A stretch of 64,000 nucleotides of DNA, taken from Cyrtodaria siliqua (Eukaryota > Mollusca > Bivalvia > Adapedonta > Hiatellidae). Where the stretch lies: the NCBI GenBank assembly GCA_037043455.1, contig JAWPHD010004362.1, positions 1 through 64,000 of the forward strand. Reading direction: 5' to 3'. The translations under genes and the position numbers were made by a program. Shown here piece after piece: positions 12,526 to 24,554 of the stretch; within the stretch, counting starts at the first letter, position 1, and every line of letters starts with the position of its first letter. The notes beneath the pieces are model-generated. The model saw nothing but the letters and a program-made list of their open reading frames with translations, had not been told where the DNA came from and made no database searches.

Positions 12526-13782
12526 TCAGATCAATACATAGATATGAATTAAAAAACTTTTTTATTGGTATGTTTTTTATTGTGGTGTGGGATTATGTCT
12601 GTCCATCCGTAAACAATAACGCATTCTGCACAAATACAATGTACATCATCATGGAAAGTATAACTGATGTCCCCACTCTCATAAAACTTCAAAGCTAAAT
12701 TGCCAAACCCTATTATTTTTGGGGTCAGTAGATTAATTATTTGGAAGGCAGTTTTAAGTCACAATGATATTGATATAATCTTCATAAATGATTTATGGTG
12801 TTAGAGTCTCTTAATAAAATAGTGCCAGCTTATTAAAGTGAACCATCTTCTATGTTTATTGAAAAAAAAGCTGTAACATCTGTGAAACACTTTAATATCA
12901 TTCTATGTCACCTGTCAAACTGAGCATAAATCTCCAAAATAATTAGCCCCAACCTGATGTTAAAGTTCCCCCTCTGGTGCCTCTAGCTGTACAACACACA
13001 CCAGCCAATGGCCAACGGTCAATGACCATTATATCACTGACCACAGATTCAAATTCAAACAGGTGCTTGGTCAGTTTGGTTCTGGTCAGTTATTTATTAA
13101 TCACAGATTAAGAGTTGTCAAGTTTGGAGTTTTAAAGATTTATATTTCACTTGGATTTATAACCATTAAGTGTGGAGTTAACCTGAGCTTTTCTGTGTTT
13201 CTACTCTCCGTTATTGTACGTCTTGCTGGTTTTGAATATGATCACAGAAATTTGAATGGTCAAGATTTTGGATTTTTAGGTTTATTACTTGGATTATTGT
13301 GAATTTTACTGGTGAAAGTGTGTGCTGGATTATTTATTTGTTTTTACATGTGCTTGTCAGGCTTAACTGACAAAACAAATTGTTTGGAATTCAAGATAAC
13401 CTGATAGTATCAGTGATAAATCAGAAGGAAACATAGCTGTGAGAAAAAAAGAGAATTCTGTGGCAGTGATGTATATACAGACAACAAAATATGTTTTGCT
13501 CCTAAACAGCTGTATTTGACAGTGTATATAAAGTAAGTTTTTGGGGAATGATATTAATTTCTGATCAAGATTTGATTCCTCGATGGGTCATATCTCACAT
13601 TCGGGAAAGGCCTTGCTTGTGCTTGAGAACTGCAGACCTCTAGCTACCCCACGTGGGACCTCGAGCCCTGGGAATGCATGTCGGATGGGAATCTTTATTT
13701 TTCATTTTATCTCCCGATCTCCTGTTTCCAGACACTCGCATAAACACGTGACGTAAAACCCCAATACATTTACAGGCGTATA

Positions 13783-13880
13783 ATGCCAGAGTGGCTTAGA
13801 GGCAGAGTGTTCACCTTGCATGGAGAGGAGGTCAAGGGTTATATCCCCAATTGGGTCACACCAATGATTTCACTATTGTA
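13783..13880 (+). mobile_element. SINE-E head fragment
   Basis: tRNA-like gccagagtggcttagaggc (A-box region) and caagggttatatcccc (B-box region), followed by gggtcacaccaatg, which corresponds to the head of the 61.1-kb copy. Confidence 0.6.
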
Positions 13881-14399
13881 ATTTTGGCCATTATCCTTCT
13901 AATTTTTAGCACATATTAGGTCATATTCATAACTTTCACATCCAGTTTACTTCCGGAAGTTGAGATATTCAGTAGGTGAAAATACTCGGACTTTATCCTC
14001 AATCTCTACGTGAAAAATGAAAATATTAGACCATGATTTAATTAAATGTATCCATGTTGGTATTTTAAAATCAGACAACACCAAAAGAAGATACATAGAT
14101 GTACACAGAAAATAAAGCTTTTAATATAATTATCACTACAAACTAGTTGTATAAAGAGCTAAAGTCAGTTGAGCACCAACGATAAATACCGAGTTTACCA
14201 GGGGCGTTCCTGGGGCTAACTTAGGTATAAGCACCATAGAGTTTTGGATTCACAAATGTGCCTAACCCCACTATACTTCAGTTTTTATTGCATTTTTTGC
14301 CTTTTTTTTAAGATTCTTTAATAGCCTCTGTACGTGCGTATGCCCAGGAACCCCCTACCAGAATGTATAGGTCTTTTATTTTATTGATCACTGATTGGT

Positions 14400-14994
14400 C
14401 AAATTCTTTTGATGATGTGAAAGCAGAGCTTATGCCGTGGTGCGGCGTCCGTCGTCCGTCTGTCCGTAAACTTTTTTTTGTAGCGACTACTCCTGAAACT
14501 ACTGAATGGATATTCATGAAACTTTACAGAAATGTTACCCAGGCATTATACCCATGTTGCCGGAAATTCAAGATGGCTGCCATGGCTAAAAATAGATTTT
14601 CAAACTACAACTTTGTAGCGACTACTTCTTGAAAACTATAAGTGATATTGATATGGGACTTTTCTAAAATGATCAGCATGACATGATGTTGGTCCTTGTC
14701 AAAAATCGTTTTGATTCGATGTTAAACATGGCTGTCAGTGGCCATTTTGTTTACATAGAGTTATATAATGAAACTTGTAGCGACTACTCCTCTGAAACTA
14801 CTTAACGAACTTTCATGAAACTTCACAGGAATGTTGCTCTTGATGTCTAATTGATCCTAGCAAAATTTCAGGTTGGCCAGAAATTCAAGATGGCCGCCAA
14901 GGCTAAAAATAAATTTTCAAAAAAAACGTTTGTAGCGACTACTTCCTGAAATCAAAATCAATCAGTAGAGCTTCAAGGTCATTGACCTCTTGTT
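14400..14994 (+). mobile_element. Hairpin-headed tandem element, GATCAG type (copy 1)
   Basis: Starts with a degraded hairpin and gcagagcttatgccgtggtg + cggcgtccgtc. Repeated modules follow: tgtagcgactactcctctga, 'aaattcaagatggccgcc', 'agtgatattgatatgggact'. It ends 'cagtagagcttcaaggtcat' + tgacctcttgtt. Same order as the copies at 22.93 and 34.14 kb but with fewer internal units. Confidence 0.8.
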
Positions 14995-14997
14995 TTT

Positions 14998-15070
14998 TTT
15001 GTGGTATAACCAGTACCCAACCTCCTTAAGAATTTAAGAATCGACACTTTCCCACTTGACAAGTCAGCAT
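14998..15070 (-). mobile_element. SINE-A fragment
   Basis: Reverse complement of the SINE-A middle section: 'ttgtggtataaccagtaccc' and 'aagaatcgacactttcccac'. It directly follows the end of a hairpin-headed element. Confidence 0.6.
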
Positions 15071-16319
15071 CCGCTGGCAATCCTCACAGAAAATATTTTT
15101 GACAGGCAGGCCCCGAATTAATTATATGGTAAAATATGGCAAAAAGGGACAAGCGCCAACCATTTTTTGACAGGCCCCAGCCTTGGGCTATCCTAATTCG
15201 TGAGCACTGACTGGACAGAGCTTAAATTTATGGAAAACACCATTTTTATAGAATTGTAAATGAAATATGAGGTGTTGACAGCACATGGTGGTAAAGATGT
15301 CTATTTCTTAACTGTTAAAGACTGCTGGAGACATTGCTTCAGGCTGTGAACCTTTTATCTTTTATATGTATATATCAAAGTTATAATCTTGCTGATAATA
15401 AATGTTGTTGATCAATTTTGAGATGTTTCGTGATTAAATAATGAAAAATTACTAGTCCAGTGCTGAAGGATATACTGTCCTATGTTACTTTTCTAGTAGT
15501 GTCCCGAGTTCAAACCCGCTGAGTATACTGAGTTTACAGTGTATATGGCATTACTGATTAGATGTTTTTAAGCATAAGAAATTATTTTTCTTTATAAGTT
15601 ACCTTGTTGAAGTAAACAAGGGATTAAGGGTTCCACCCCATAGGTTTGTCACATAGAACCAGTGACCTAATTATATATGCATACCTGTACTTGTATTATC
15701 TTTCTACTCCTTCTAAAATAGACAAACTTACAACCTACATAGAACATATGACCTACATAGAATACTTCTCCATAGCAACCCTGGTTGAATGTCACTCTGA
15801 AATAAAAAAAATAGATTGGTGTGGTGTACTCCGAGATAACACCTTAACCCTTAGCCTGCTAAGAGCGAGTACAACAGGGTTTACAATGTCCACCAGCTCA
15901 TCAGTCATTTATTCAAAACACCCCTTTCTAACATAAATAGAAAGGTCTAAATTTAAAGAAAGAACAAATCAAATCAAATATTTTATTGGTCTAAATTCCA
16001 ACAGTAGGAATATCACCAAAACAAACAGACATTCACAGTGAAATACAAAGTTCTGCAAATAAATTAGCCCTTACAATATGTAACTGGGAACATTTTATCA
16101 TAAAATGGTATTCATCCTCAATCCCATTTTTACACATCTTACAAATTCTGTTATTAATATCTATTTTAGTATACAACAATCCATTATACATTTATAGCCG
16201 GCTAAGGGTTAATAAAGGCTTTACTTATAGCTAGCCCTCAGTCTACCACGGGACCACCCTGTTTGTGGCCCTTTCCAACGTATGAGGCTAAGGGTAAGTG
16301 TCTTGCTGGTGAAGAATAT

Positions 16320-16500
16320 GGCCAATTATCTTTGAGGATCTGGGGAACATTGGTAATTATTTTAAGGGGTCAGTGGTCAAATTATTCATTTTAGGGATCT
16401 AGGGGAACAGATCGAGTTCTGAAAGAAAAAAAAACTGGGAATCTAGGGGAAAATGGTCATTTACTTTAAGGGATCCAGGGAACACGATGCCTCCACCCCA
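16320..16500. repeat. Degenerate 'ggatctaggggaac' repeat
   Basis: Four loose copies of a 40-60 bp unit with ttaagggatccaggggaac-like text. No coding potential seen. Confidence 0.45.
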
Positions 16501-17539
16501 GGCCCTCCTCTGTGGAGTAATCCTGGATTATTCAGGGTTCTTTGTATTCTGTTTCGCTCTCTGGGCACAGCTCTAAATAGTTGATGAGCCTCTTAAACAG
16601 CATATCTTACTATTTTCATCAAACCCCAGTATTAGATAATGTCGAAATGTCAGACTGTATAAGAAATGTAAACAATATGTAAGTCATTAGGATAACCCAG
16701 ACTGGTTTATATCTCTATTTTTATCATCAAACAATTGACTTGTGGCATACTGCCCAGTAATGTGTTGCACCAGTCCATAAAACAGGTCTGGAAACAAAAC
16801 CATACTACTAGTGATTTCCCTTTGGCCGGAGACTTCCATCTTGTAGTGATTTTGGCCATTTTGATAATGATATTTCTGTATGTATATAGATGGCTTTCTG
16901 GTGTTTTATATATGAGGTCAAGCAACTTGCCAAGACTGGAATTTCTCTGCAAAAAAATACAGATCGATCTTTAACCAACTGCACCAAATGCTGCCTTAAT
17001 TGCGCTACAGATGCATTTGGTACTTTTTGATTGTATCCCTCGTTATTTACCTGTTGTGATTTTCCTATTAGGTCTTCAAAAGGAAATCATAATAAACTTT
17101 TCATGTGCAACTGCAGTGACCTACAGTGCAAGCATCTTACATGTATGTAATCTTACAATCATGTAATTTCTTCAGTTAAAATCGCCATAACCATAACTTT
17201 TCAGTTGTATTTGTACACAGTTGTTATTTGGTAATAATTTCTATTTGATAAATGATAACGACTGAAACATAAAAGAAGTTGTTTTCGCCTTGGTAAGATA
17301 GCTAAAACAAGCTCTTCTCTCCAAAGTCACTCTCTTAACACACCACGCTTTCTTGAAAAAACAACACACTGGACTCTAGATCTCTCAGTAGGCTGATGAC
17401 CCTGCATCATCTGTATGTTCTTTTTTTTGTCCGCAGACTACAGACAGCTATGTCTGGCGTGACGTCCATATAATACATTTGTATTATGCCTGGTGTGTGT
17501 TCGCAACCGGTTTTACACATCATTACTAGTCTTGTTGAA

Positions 17540-17808
17540 TTGAATTGAATTGGATTTTATAGTCGCACCAACAGCTAAGGTCATATGGCGACTTTCCAGC
17601 TTCAACTGGTGGAGGAAGACCCCAGGTGCCCCTCAGGGCAATTTTCGTGCACGGGCGGGCACCTGGGTAGAACCACAGACGTTCCGCAAGCCAGCTGGAT
17701 AGCTTCCTCACATAAAGATTCCTAGGCCGCTGAGGGGTCGAACCTACAGCGGTGAGGGGAAAGTGATTGCAAGTCAGAGACTCGAACCACTCGGCCACGG
17801 ACGCCCCT
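17540..17808 (-). mobile_element. SINE-B full-length copy with 11-bp target-site duplication
   Basis: Read on the minus strand: tRNA-like head (gggcgtccgtggccgagtgg … gcaatcactttcccctcacc), body with aacgtctgtggttctaccca, and tail ending in ccaattcaattcaattcaa. Flanked by the direct repeat gtcttgttgaa at 17529-17539 and 17809-17819. This is the reference copy for the family. Confidence 0.92.
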
Positions 17809-18694
17809 GTCTTGTTGAAGCAGACGTATAATTTTATGTTGAAACTGGATGTATTCAGACCTGTATTTACATGTGTTGAGTCAGGCATCTCAACTCCCTC
17901 TGAGGTTGCTGTCCAGTATAACATAATATGATGGGCTTAAATGAGACGTAAAACTTTATTTCATCTGAACTGGATGTAAATAAAAAATATATTAATTTAA
18001 TAATGATTTAATTTTTTTACAGATCATATAATAATTGCAGAATTATACAATTTGCTGCCATTTTGCCTCTGAAAAATGTCTTTCCTACCTTTAATGGATT
18101 ATGCAATCAACATTTATGATGCAGTGTCTCAAAAGCAGTTACATTAACCCTGTAATGGGTGACATATATTTGATGTATCAATTAAGGGTTTAATTGAGTG
18201 GAATGCCCCACTAGCCTACATTTAAACTTGTCTTTATTTCCCTTCTCCTGGTTTTAATAATCCAGACTGATCCAGTTTCTGCCCTGCTTCACATTAACCT
18301 TATTAGTTAATTGAAACTTGATAATTTATGATGTTTGGGTTATGTTGAGGTATTGATACATGCAGAAGACTGGTTTATTCTTGGTTGTGTTTTTATGAAC
18401 TCACTGACATGCCTAGTTAAGATCAATCCATTGATCACCAGTGGGGATCAGTTGGTCGTGCCCTCAGTCCCCCAATGTAATCTGTAAATGAGCCTAAAAA
18501 AACTGCAATTCAGTTCTGTATAATAGCATTCTCACAGAGGACGAATTTAAGGCTTACATATTTGTATTCCTCCTTGCTGTCATAGTGTTCTTCTGCTCTG
18601 GCAATCATGGGTTTGAGCATCCTTGGCACCTCTGTCAGTCTGGGTTACTTTGGTGTTTCCTTAGGCAAGACAACTGCTGCGCTGATGTTCTTAT

Positions 18695-18840
18695 GGACAT
18701 GTGCTAAAAAGCTGGAGTGGAGTGGAGTTGGGAAGTGGAGTGTAGTCAACTCCAAAACGGTAACATAACTCCAAAAAGTGGAGTGGTGGAATAGAAATGT
18801 GGAGTTGTGTAGTGGAGTGGAGTTTAATTGACTCCAAAAT
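18695..18840. repeat. GGAGT-rich degenerate repeat
   Basis: Short runs of ggagtggagtggagtt and their complement actccaaaa alternate over about 140 bases. Confidence 0.5.
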
Positions 18841-18855
18841 CCGCACAAGACAGAA

Positions 18856-19075
18856 AAAATATGAAAGGTTATATGGCTAACAGGAATGAACATGCCAGGC
18901 TCATCCTCCATTTACATCAAGATAATATGGAGAATGGGCCTAGAACCTTCTTACCTGCAGAACTGCAGAATTGCTACAAATTCTATAGCAGACACTCCAT
19001 TTACGATGGAGCCACGTTTCCACGCTTTTTTTTGCATACGCATTGTCATGATAAAGACATTGAATGAGCATGATA
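18856..19075 (-). mobile_element. SINE-C copy
   Basis: Reverse-complement relative of 27490-27765 and 56981-57400: 'atgaaaggttatatggctaa', 'catgccaggctcatcctcca', 'atggagaatgggcctagaac', 'ttacgatggagccacg'. Confidence 0.8.
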
Positions 19076-19552
19076 AAAAAATGTCAAAATGTATATGAAA
19101 GAGGGGTGGGGTGGGTGGGTTGGGGGTCTGGGGAAGGTCCTACCACTCTGTATGTGACAGTGTGTTTGTGAGATTGCAGTGGTTGTTTTCTACCATGGCA
19201 ACAACACAGGGTGAGTTGTATTTGAAACTGGGGTGTTTCTCGATGGCATGTTGTTTTAACTACATGGCTGTTTATCTCGATGTCATGTTGTTTTAAACAC
19301 ATTTGACCATGATCTTTATTTTTACAGTACATTTCCTCATTATATATAAATTAAAATGAGTTTATATTATGTTGTGATAATTGATTTGCAAATCTTTGGT
19401 GTTTATGGGGTTTTGAACGCTGCGTTTTGGTAAATTTGACATTCACCGTACCATTGTTCAAATCGCATAAACGACGAAAATTCGCGAATCAATTCTTAAA
19501 TTTACATTATTTATATTATTTTCTTGTTATAGTACCAACACTAAAGGCGTTC

Positions 19553-20030
19553 ACGATTGAGCATGGAATTAGTTCATACTGACGCAATGTCATTGCGTGC
19601 TCAACTACGCCCCCTTCCTCGCTGGCTGAATGTAAACATGAGTGTGAAAATAAATCTCTATTTGAATCCGGCGGAGATGTGCTTTAGGCATATAAACCAG
19701 CCATCATTACAGTAGAATTGCTCGAGAGATATACCTTGAATATGCTATTTTGAAAGTAGTAAGTTCCACTCACTGCTGGTGAAGCCCGAAGTTATTTTTA
19801 CAATCCACAGCACCTATATAATAGCAAAAAGGTGAATTGTACTCAGTGTTGTGTTATGATATCGATTTTTGTCACGTGAGGCGAGTGGGAGGTGTAAACT
19901 AGTTTCATTTCACTGAGTACTTCCATTTATTGGTCGGCATCAACAGTTGTTTAGATGTCTGACGCGCCAACATCCATTGATGCATCAATGTATTTCCGTG
20001 CTCAATCGGGAACGACAATAATGTACCTTG
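19553..20030. mobile_element. Possible MITE with inverted ends
   Basis: Left cgttcacgattgagcatgga and right 'tccgtgctcaatcgggaacg' are complementary with a few mismatches, about 475 bp apart. No clear target-site duplication was resolved. Confidence 0.45.
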
Positions 20031-20119
20031 GGAGGTTGGTAATGATAAATACATGCAAGAAAAATAAATATCGTTAGTGTTTGTTCAGACTGCGGAATAG
20101 CTATTTTCTATTGAGGTAC

Positions 20120-20230
20120 ACCAGATGCGTACACAATTAGCTCCACCTACCACACCGAATGCGTGCGCATATTTAGCTCCACCTACCACACCGGATGCCT
20201 GCACATATTTAGCTCCACCTACCGAAATGT
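20120..20230. repeat. Short tandem repeat, about 37 bp x3
   Basis: Three copies of 'atttagctccacctacc' with acaccggatgcgtgcacat-type spacer. A similar phrase, agtagctccacctac, recurs alone near 38620. Confidence 0.8.
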
Positions 20231-20365
20231 GAAGTTTATTCGAAATTAGATGCTATTTCTTTTTACCAGAAAGTATCAGGTTAATATAAATATATTTGTA
20301 TGAAGATATCCGTGAAGGGTATACATGTATAACAGGGATATAGCCTAGAAACAAAACATGAATAA

Positions 20366-21640
20366 TCCTTCTATGCATCAATCTCACGCCTTAAAGTAAA
20401 CTTTGATAAAACGCAGGTAATATGGATTGGAACAAAAAAACATAGTACTGACTCCATCAAGACAAGATGGAAGCTATCTCGGGGAAGCAATCAAATTTAA
20501 ATTATTAGGTATTCATTTTAATGTAGATCTTTACATGATAATAGATATTAAAGATTCAGAATCTTATTAAACTTTGGAAACATAGATATTTAACTCGATT
20601 AGGCAAAATAACAGTGATTAAATCTATATTGATACCAACTCTTAACCATTTATTTCAATTCCAAACCCAGGAGATTCTATTATCAAAAAAATCAGTGGCA
20701 TGCTTTATGACTTTTTATGGGAAGGATTAAAATCGACATGGATAAGAAGACTCTCTTAAAGATGGAGAATGGCAGCATTCAATGAAACATACTATAAAAT
20801 TAAAAGATATTATAAATCTTGGAAAACTTTATGCAAAATCAGTGATAGAAAAAAATGACAACCCCTTTTTGGTAAGACGTTCCAGAGAGAGGGGATGGAT
20901 ACAAAGGGAAAGTGTCTTGCCCAAGAACACACCGACGGAACTCAGTGGTACCACGGAGGATTGAACCCTGGGCCTCCGGTTACAGATCCGCCGTGCTACC
21001 GACAGCACCACGCCAGCCCTAGAGGAAAGCTCATTCTTGTCCAGCTCTCTGTTTTTAAACCATAATCTTCTAATTAGTGGGTATGGTATATTTTATAAGC
21101 AATGGTATGACAAAGGAGTTATTTTAATCAATGGTCTAATTAAGGAAACGGGAGATTACTATATGTGAAAAAATTAATAAACTGTATAATCTGAAAGCTA
21201 ATTTTATACAGTTTAATGGCATAATTGCTGCTACAAAATCTTTCGCAAATAAATTTAATATAAAAAAAAAAGTACAAAAAAGGTTAATATATCCAGTAAT
21301 ACCATTTTACATTTACCTATTTATAAAAATTAAAAAAAGATCTCAAGACCTATATAATATCCTCAACCAAAACCCCAGTAAACCAACTTCAAAGATGAGA
21401 TGGGAAGAAATGTATACTATATAGAGGAGGACACTTGGGAAGAAATATATACAGCACCATTCAAATGTGCAAAAAATACAATATTACAATGGTTTCAAAT
21501 ACGAATTAACCATAGAATTCTCCCAATAAGATTTTTTTTACATAAGATTAATATCGCAGACAGTCCTACTTGTAAATATTGCGATCATGAAGAAACCCAT
21601 ATGCTATGATCAATGGTCATGATAATAAAAAAAAGATATT
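20366..21640 (+). pseudogene. Decayed non-LTR retrotransposon, 3' part of reverse transcriptase ORF
   Basis: Interrupted reading frames give peptides typical of invertebrate LINE reverse transcriptases and their C-terminal region: FDKTQVIWIGTKK, IKLLGIHFNVDL, GMLYDFLWEGLKSTW, FYKQWYDKGV, and finally EEDTWEEIYTAPFKCAKNT, LQWFQIRINHRILPIRFFLH and CKYCDHEETHML. Frameshifts and stops are frequent, the 5' part is missing, and a SINE interrupts it at about 20872-21025. Such an element would once have supplied reverse transcriptase. It is inactive now. Confidence 0.85.
20872..21025 (-). mobile_element. tRNA-headed SINE inserted in the LINE relic
   Basis: The minus strand reads gctggcgtggtgctgtcggt (A-box region), agcacggcggatctg, and a B box gggttcaatcc, then cttgggcaagacacttt, a conserved SINE core motif. 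It splits the retrotransposon frame. Confidence 0.75.
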
Positions 21641-21894
21641 GAAAAACATTGGAATATGCAAATGTTATTAAATAAATGTTTAAAGAGATATCTGCATAAT
21701 AAAACATTTACAGTTGTCAATTAAGTCACCAGGCAGCTAAAGTACAATACAGTGTAATAAGAAATTATACAGGTACCCTCGCATAGAGATTAGTGAGCGT
21801 GGTGGTCCTAGGTGGAGGGAATATGTTGTTGTTTTTTCTCCCCTTTTTTCATCTTTTTTTTTCTTCAGTTACTTTAAGGACAACAGTTGCAACA

Positions 21895-22837
21895 AATTTG
21901 TATAGATATAAAACATTACTACTGTATAGATATAAAACATTACTACATGCATTAGGGTATAGATATAAAACATTACTACATGCATTAGGGTATAGATATA
22001 AAACATTACTACATGCATTAGGGTATAGATACAAAACATTACTACATGCATTAGGGTATAGATACAAAACATTACTACATGCATTAGGGTATAGATATAA
22101 AACATTACTACATGCATTAGGGTATAGATATAAAACATTACTACATGCATTAGGGTATAGATATAAAACATTACTACATGCATTAGGGTATAGATACAAA
22201 ACATTACTACTGTATAGATATAAAACATTACTACATGCATTAGGGTATAGATATAAAACATCACTACATGCATTAGGGTATAGATATAAAACATTACTAC
22301 ATGCATTAGGGTATAGATATAAAACATTACTACATGCATTAGGGTATAGATATAAAACATCACTACATGCATTAGGGTATAGATATAAAACATTACTACA
22401 TGCATTAGGGTATAGATATAAAACATTACTACATGCATTAGGGTATAGATATAAAACATTACTACATGCATTAGGGTATAGATATAAAACATTACTACAT
22501 GCATTAGGGTATAGATATAAAACATTACTACATGCATTAGGGTATAGATATAAAACATTATTACATGCATTAGGGTATAGATATAAAACATTACTACATG
22601 CATTAGGGTATAGATATAAAACATTACTACATGCATTAGGGTATAGATATAAAACATTACTACATGCATTAGGGTATAGATATAAAACATTACTACATGC
22701 ATTAGGGTATAGATATAAAACATTACTACATGCATTAGGGTATAGATATAAAACATTACTACATGCATTAGGGTATAGATACAAAACATAACTACATGCA
22801 TTAGGGTATAGATATAAAACATTACTACATGCATTAG
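21895..22837. repeat. 33-bp minisatellite, about 28 copies
   Basis: Unit tatagatataaaacattact + acatgcattaggg. Two or more shortened 24-bp units (ending actactg) occur at the left end and near 22215. Because 33 is a multiple of 3, more than one frame stays open on both strands. These long frames are not called as genes. Confidence 0.95.
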
Positions 22838-22852
22838 TTTTAAATTGATCCA

Positions 22853-22925
22853 TATTAGGCCTAAAAAAAAAAGGTTTGTTTCCTGTTACATGCCCAAAAA
22901 AAACAGGGGTCGGTAAGGTCGGATT
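22853..22925. repeat. Terminal fragment of dispersed element G
   Basis: Reads aggcctaaaaaaaaaaggtt and tgtttcctgttacatgccc. It is the inverted counterpart of the ends at 25740-25785 and 38320-38372 (acaggaaacaaa…ttttaggcc). Confidence 0.5.
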
Positions 22926-22932
22926 TATTATT

Positions 22933-24410
22933 TTTAGCTCTTCTGATCAGAGATCAGCAGAGCTTATGCCGTGGTGCGGCGTCCCTCTGTCCGTCCGTCT
23001 GTCCGTAAACTTTTATTTGTAGCGACTACTCCTCCGAAACTACTGGATGGATATTCATGAAACTTTACAGAAATGTTGCCCATGAAGTCTAGTTGATCCT
23101 AGCAAAAATTCATGTTGATGTGAAATCCAAGATGGCTGCCAAAGCTAAAAATAGATTTTTAAAATACAAGTTTGTAGCGACTACTTCTTGAAAACTATAA
23201 GTGATATTGATATGGGACTTTTTCTAAAATGATCAGCATGACATGATGTTGGTCGTTGTCAAAAATCGTTTTGATTCGACGTTAAACATGGCTGCCAGCG
23301 GCCATCTTTGTTTACATAGAGTTATATAGTAAAAACTTGTAGCGACTACTCCTCTGAAACTACTTGGCGGATTTTCATGAAACTTTACAGGAATGTTGCT
23401 CTTGATGTGTAATTGATCCTAGCAAAATTTCAGATCGGCCAGAAATTCAAGATGGCCGCCACAGCTAAAAATAGATTTTTAAAAAAACGTTTGTAGCGAC
23501 TACTTCTTGAAAACTAGAAGTGATATTGATATGGGACTTTTTCTAAAATGATCAGCATGACATGATGTTGGTCGTTGTCAAAAATCGTTTTGATTCGACG
23601 TTAAACATGGCTGCCATCTTTGCTTACATAGAGTTATATAGTAAAAACTTGTAGCTACTACTCCTCTGAAACTACTTGACGGATGTTCATGAAACTTCAC
23701 AGGAATGTTTCTCTTGATGTCTAGTTGATCCTAGCAAAATTTCAGGCTGGCCGGAAATTCAAAATGGCCGCCACGGCTAAAAATAGATTTAAAATAAATA
23801 CATTTGTAGCGACTACTTCTTGAAAACTGTAAGTGATATTGATATGGGACATTTTCTAAAATGATCAGCATGACATGATGTTGATCCTTGTCGAAATTTA
23901 TTTCGATGCAACTTTAAACATGGCTGCTAGCGGCCATCTTTGTTTACATAGATTTATATAGTAACAACTTGTAGCGACTACTTCTCTGAAACTACTTGAC
24001 ACATTTTTATGAAACTTCACAGGAATGTTGCTCTTGATGTCTAATTGATCCCAGAATTTTTTTGGTCGGCCGGAAATTCAAGATGGCCGCCATGGCTAAA
24101 AACAGATTTTTTAAAAAAAAGTTTGTAGCGACTACTTCTTGAAAACTGTAAGTGATATTGATATGGGACTTTTTCTGAAATGATCAGAATGACAAGATGT
24201 TGATCCTTGTCGAAAATTACTTTGATTCGACATTAAACATGGCTGCCAGTGGCCATCTTTGTTTACCTAGAGTTATATAGTAAAAACTTCAACTTGTAGC
24301 GACTACTCCTCTGAAACTACTTGACATTTTTTTATGAAACTTCACAGGAATGCTGATCACCTAGCTATCAAAATCTATCAGTAGAGCTTCAAGGTCATTG
24401 ACCTCTTGTT
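22933..24410 (+). mobile_element. Hairpin-headed tandem element, GATCAG type (copy 2, longest)
   Basis: Starts tagctcttctgatcagagat + cagcagagctta (nested hairpin), then gtccgtccgtctgtccg. About four to five tandem units of roughly 310 bp follow, each with gtagcgactactcctctgaa, 'attcaagatggccgccac', 'tgatatgggactttttctaa' and 'aaacatggctgccagcggcc'. It ends aaggtcattgacctcttgtt, with a short palindrome before the terminal cttgtt. No ORF. Confidence 0.9.
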
Positions 24411-24554
24411 AAATTATTTTTTTGTGAGACCTCGATCAATACTAGTGTTTCAAATTATATATAACACCAGAATTAAATTCTTTAAGTTGACTTTAGCATA
24501 AAACAAGTCTATTGTTTGTGTTGTGTCTCTTTGGTACACATATCTGCATATAGA

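Noticed and set aside
13063..13302. 79-codon hydrophobic frame
   Set aside because: AT-rich sequence gives chance hydrophobic residues; no signal peptide plus mature-domain pattern and no homologous family recognised.
17540..17808. Functional tRNA gene on the minus strand near the SINE head
   Set aside because: A/B-box-like head continues into a SINE body and tail with target duplications, and the cloverleaf is not intact.
21895..22837. TTAGGG inside the 33-bp unit as interstitial telomere repeat
   Set aside because: TTAGGG occurs once per 33 bp and is not tandem; coincidence within the unit.
21793..22853. 332-codon + strand frame and two ~330-codon minus strand frames
   Set aside because: Direct product of the 33-bp minisatellite; three mutually overlapping frames on both strands cannot all be genes.
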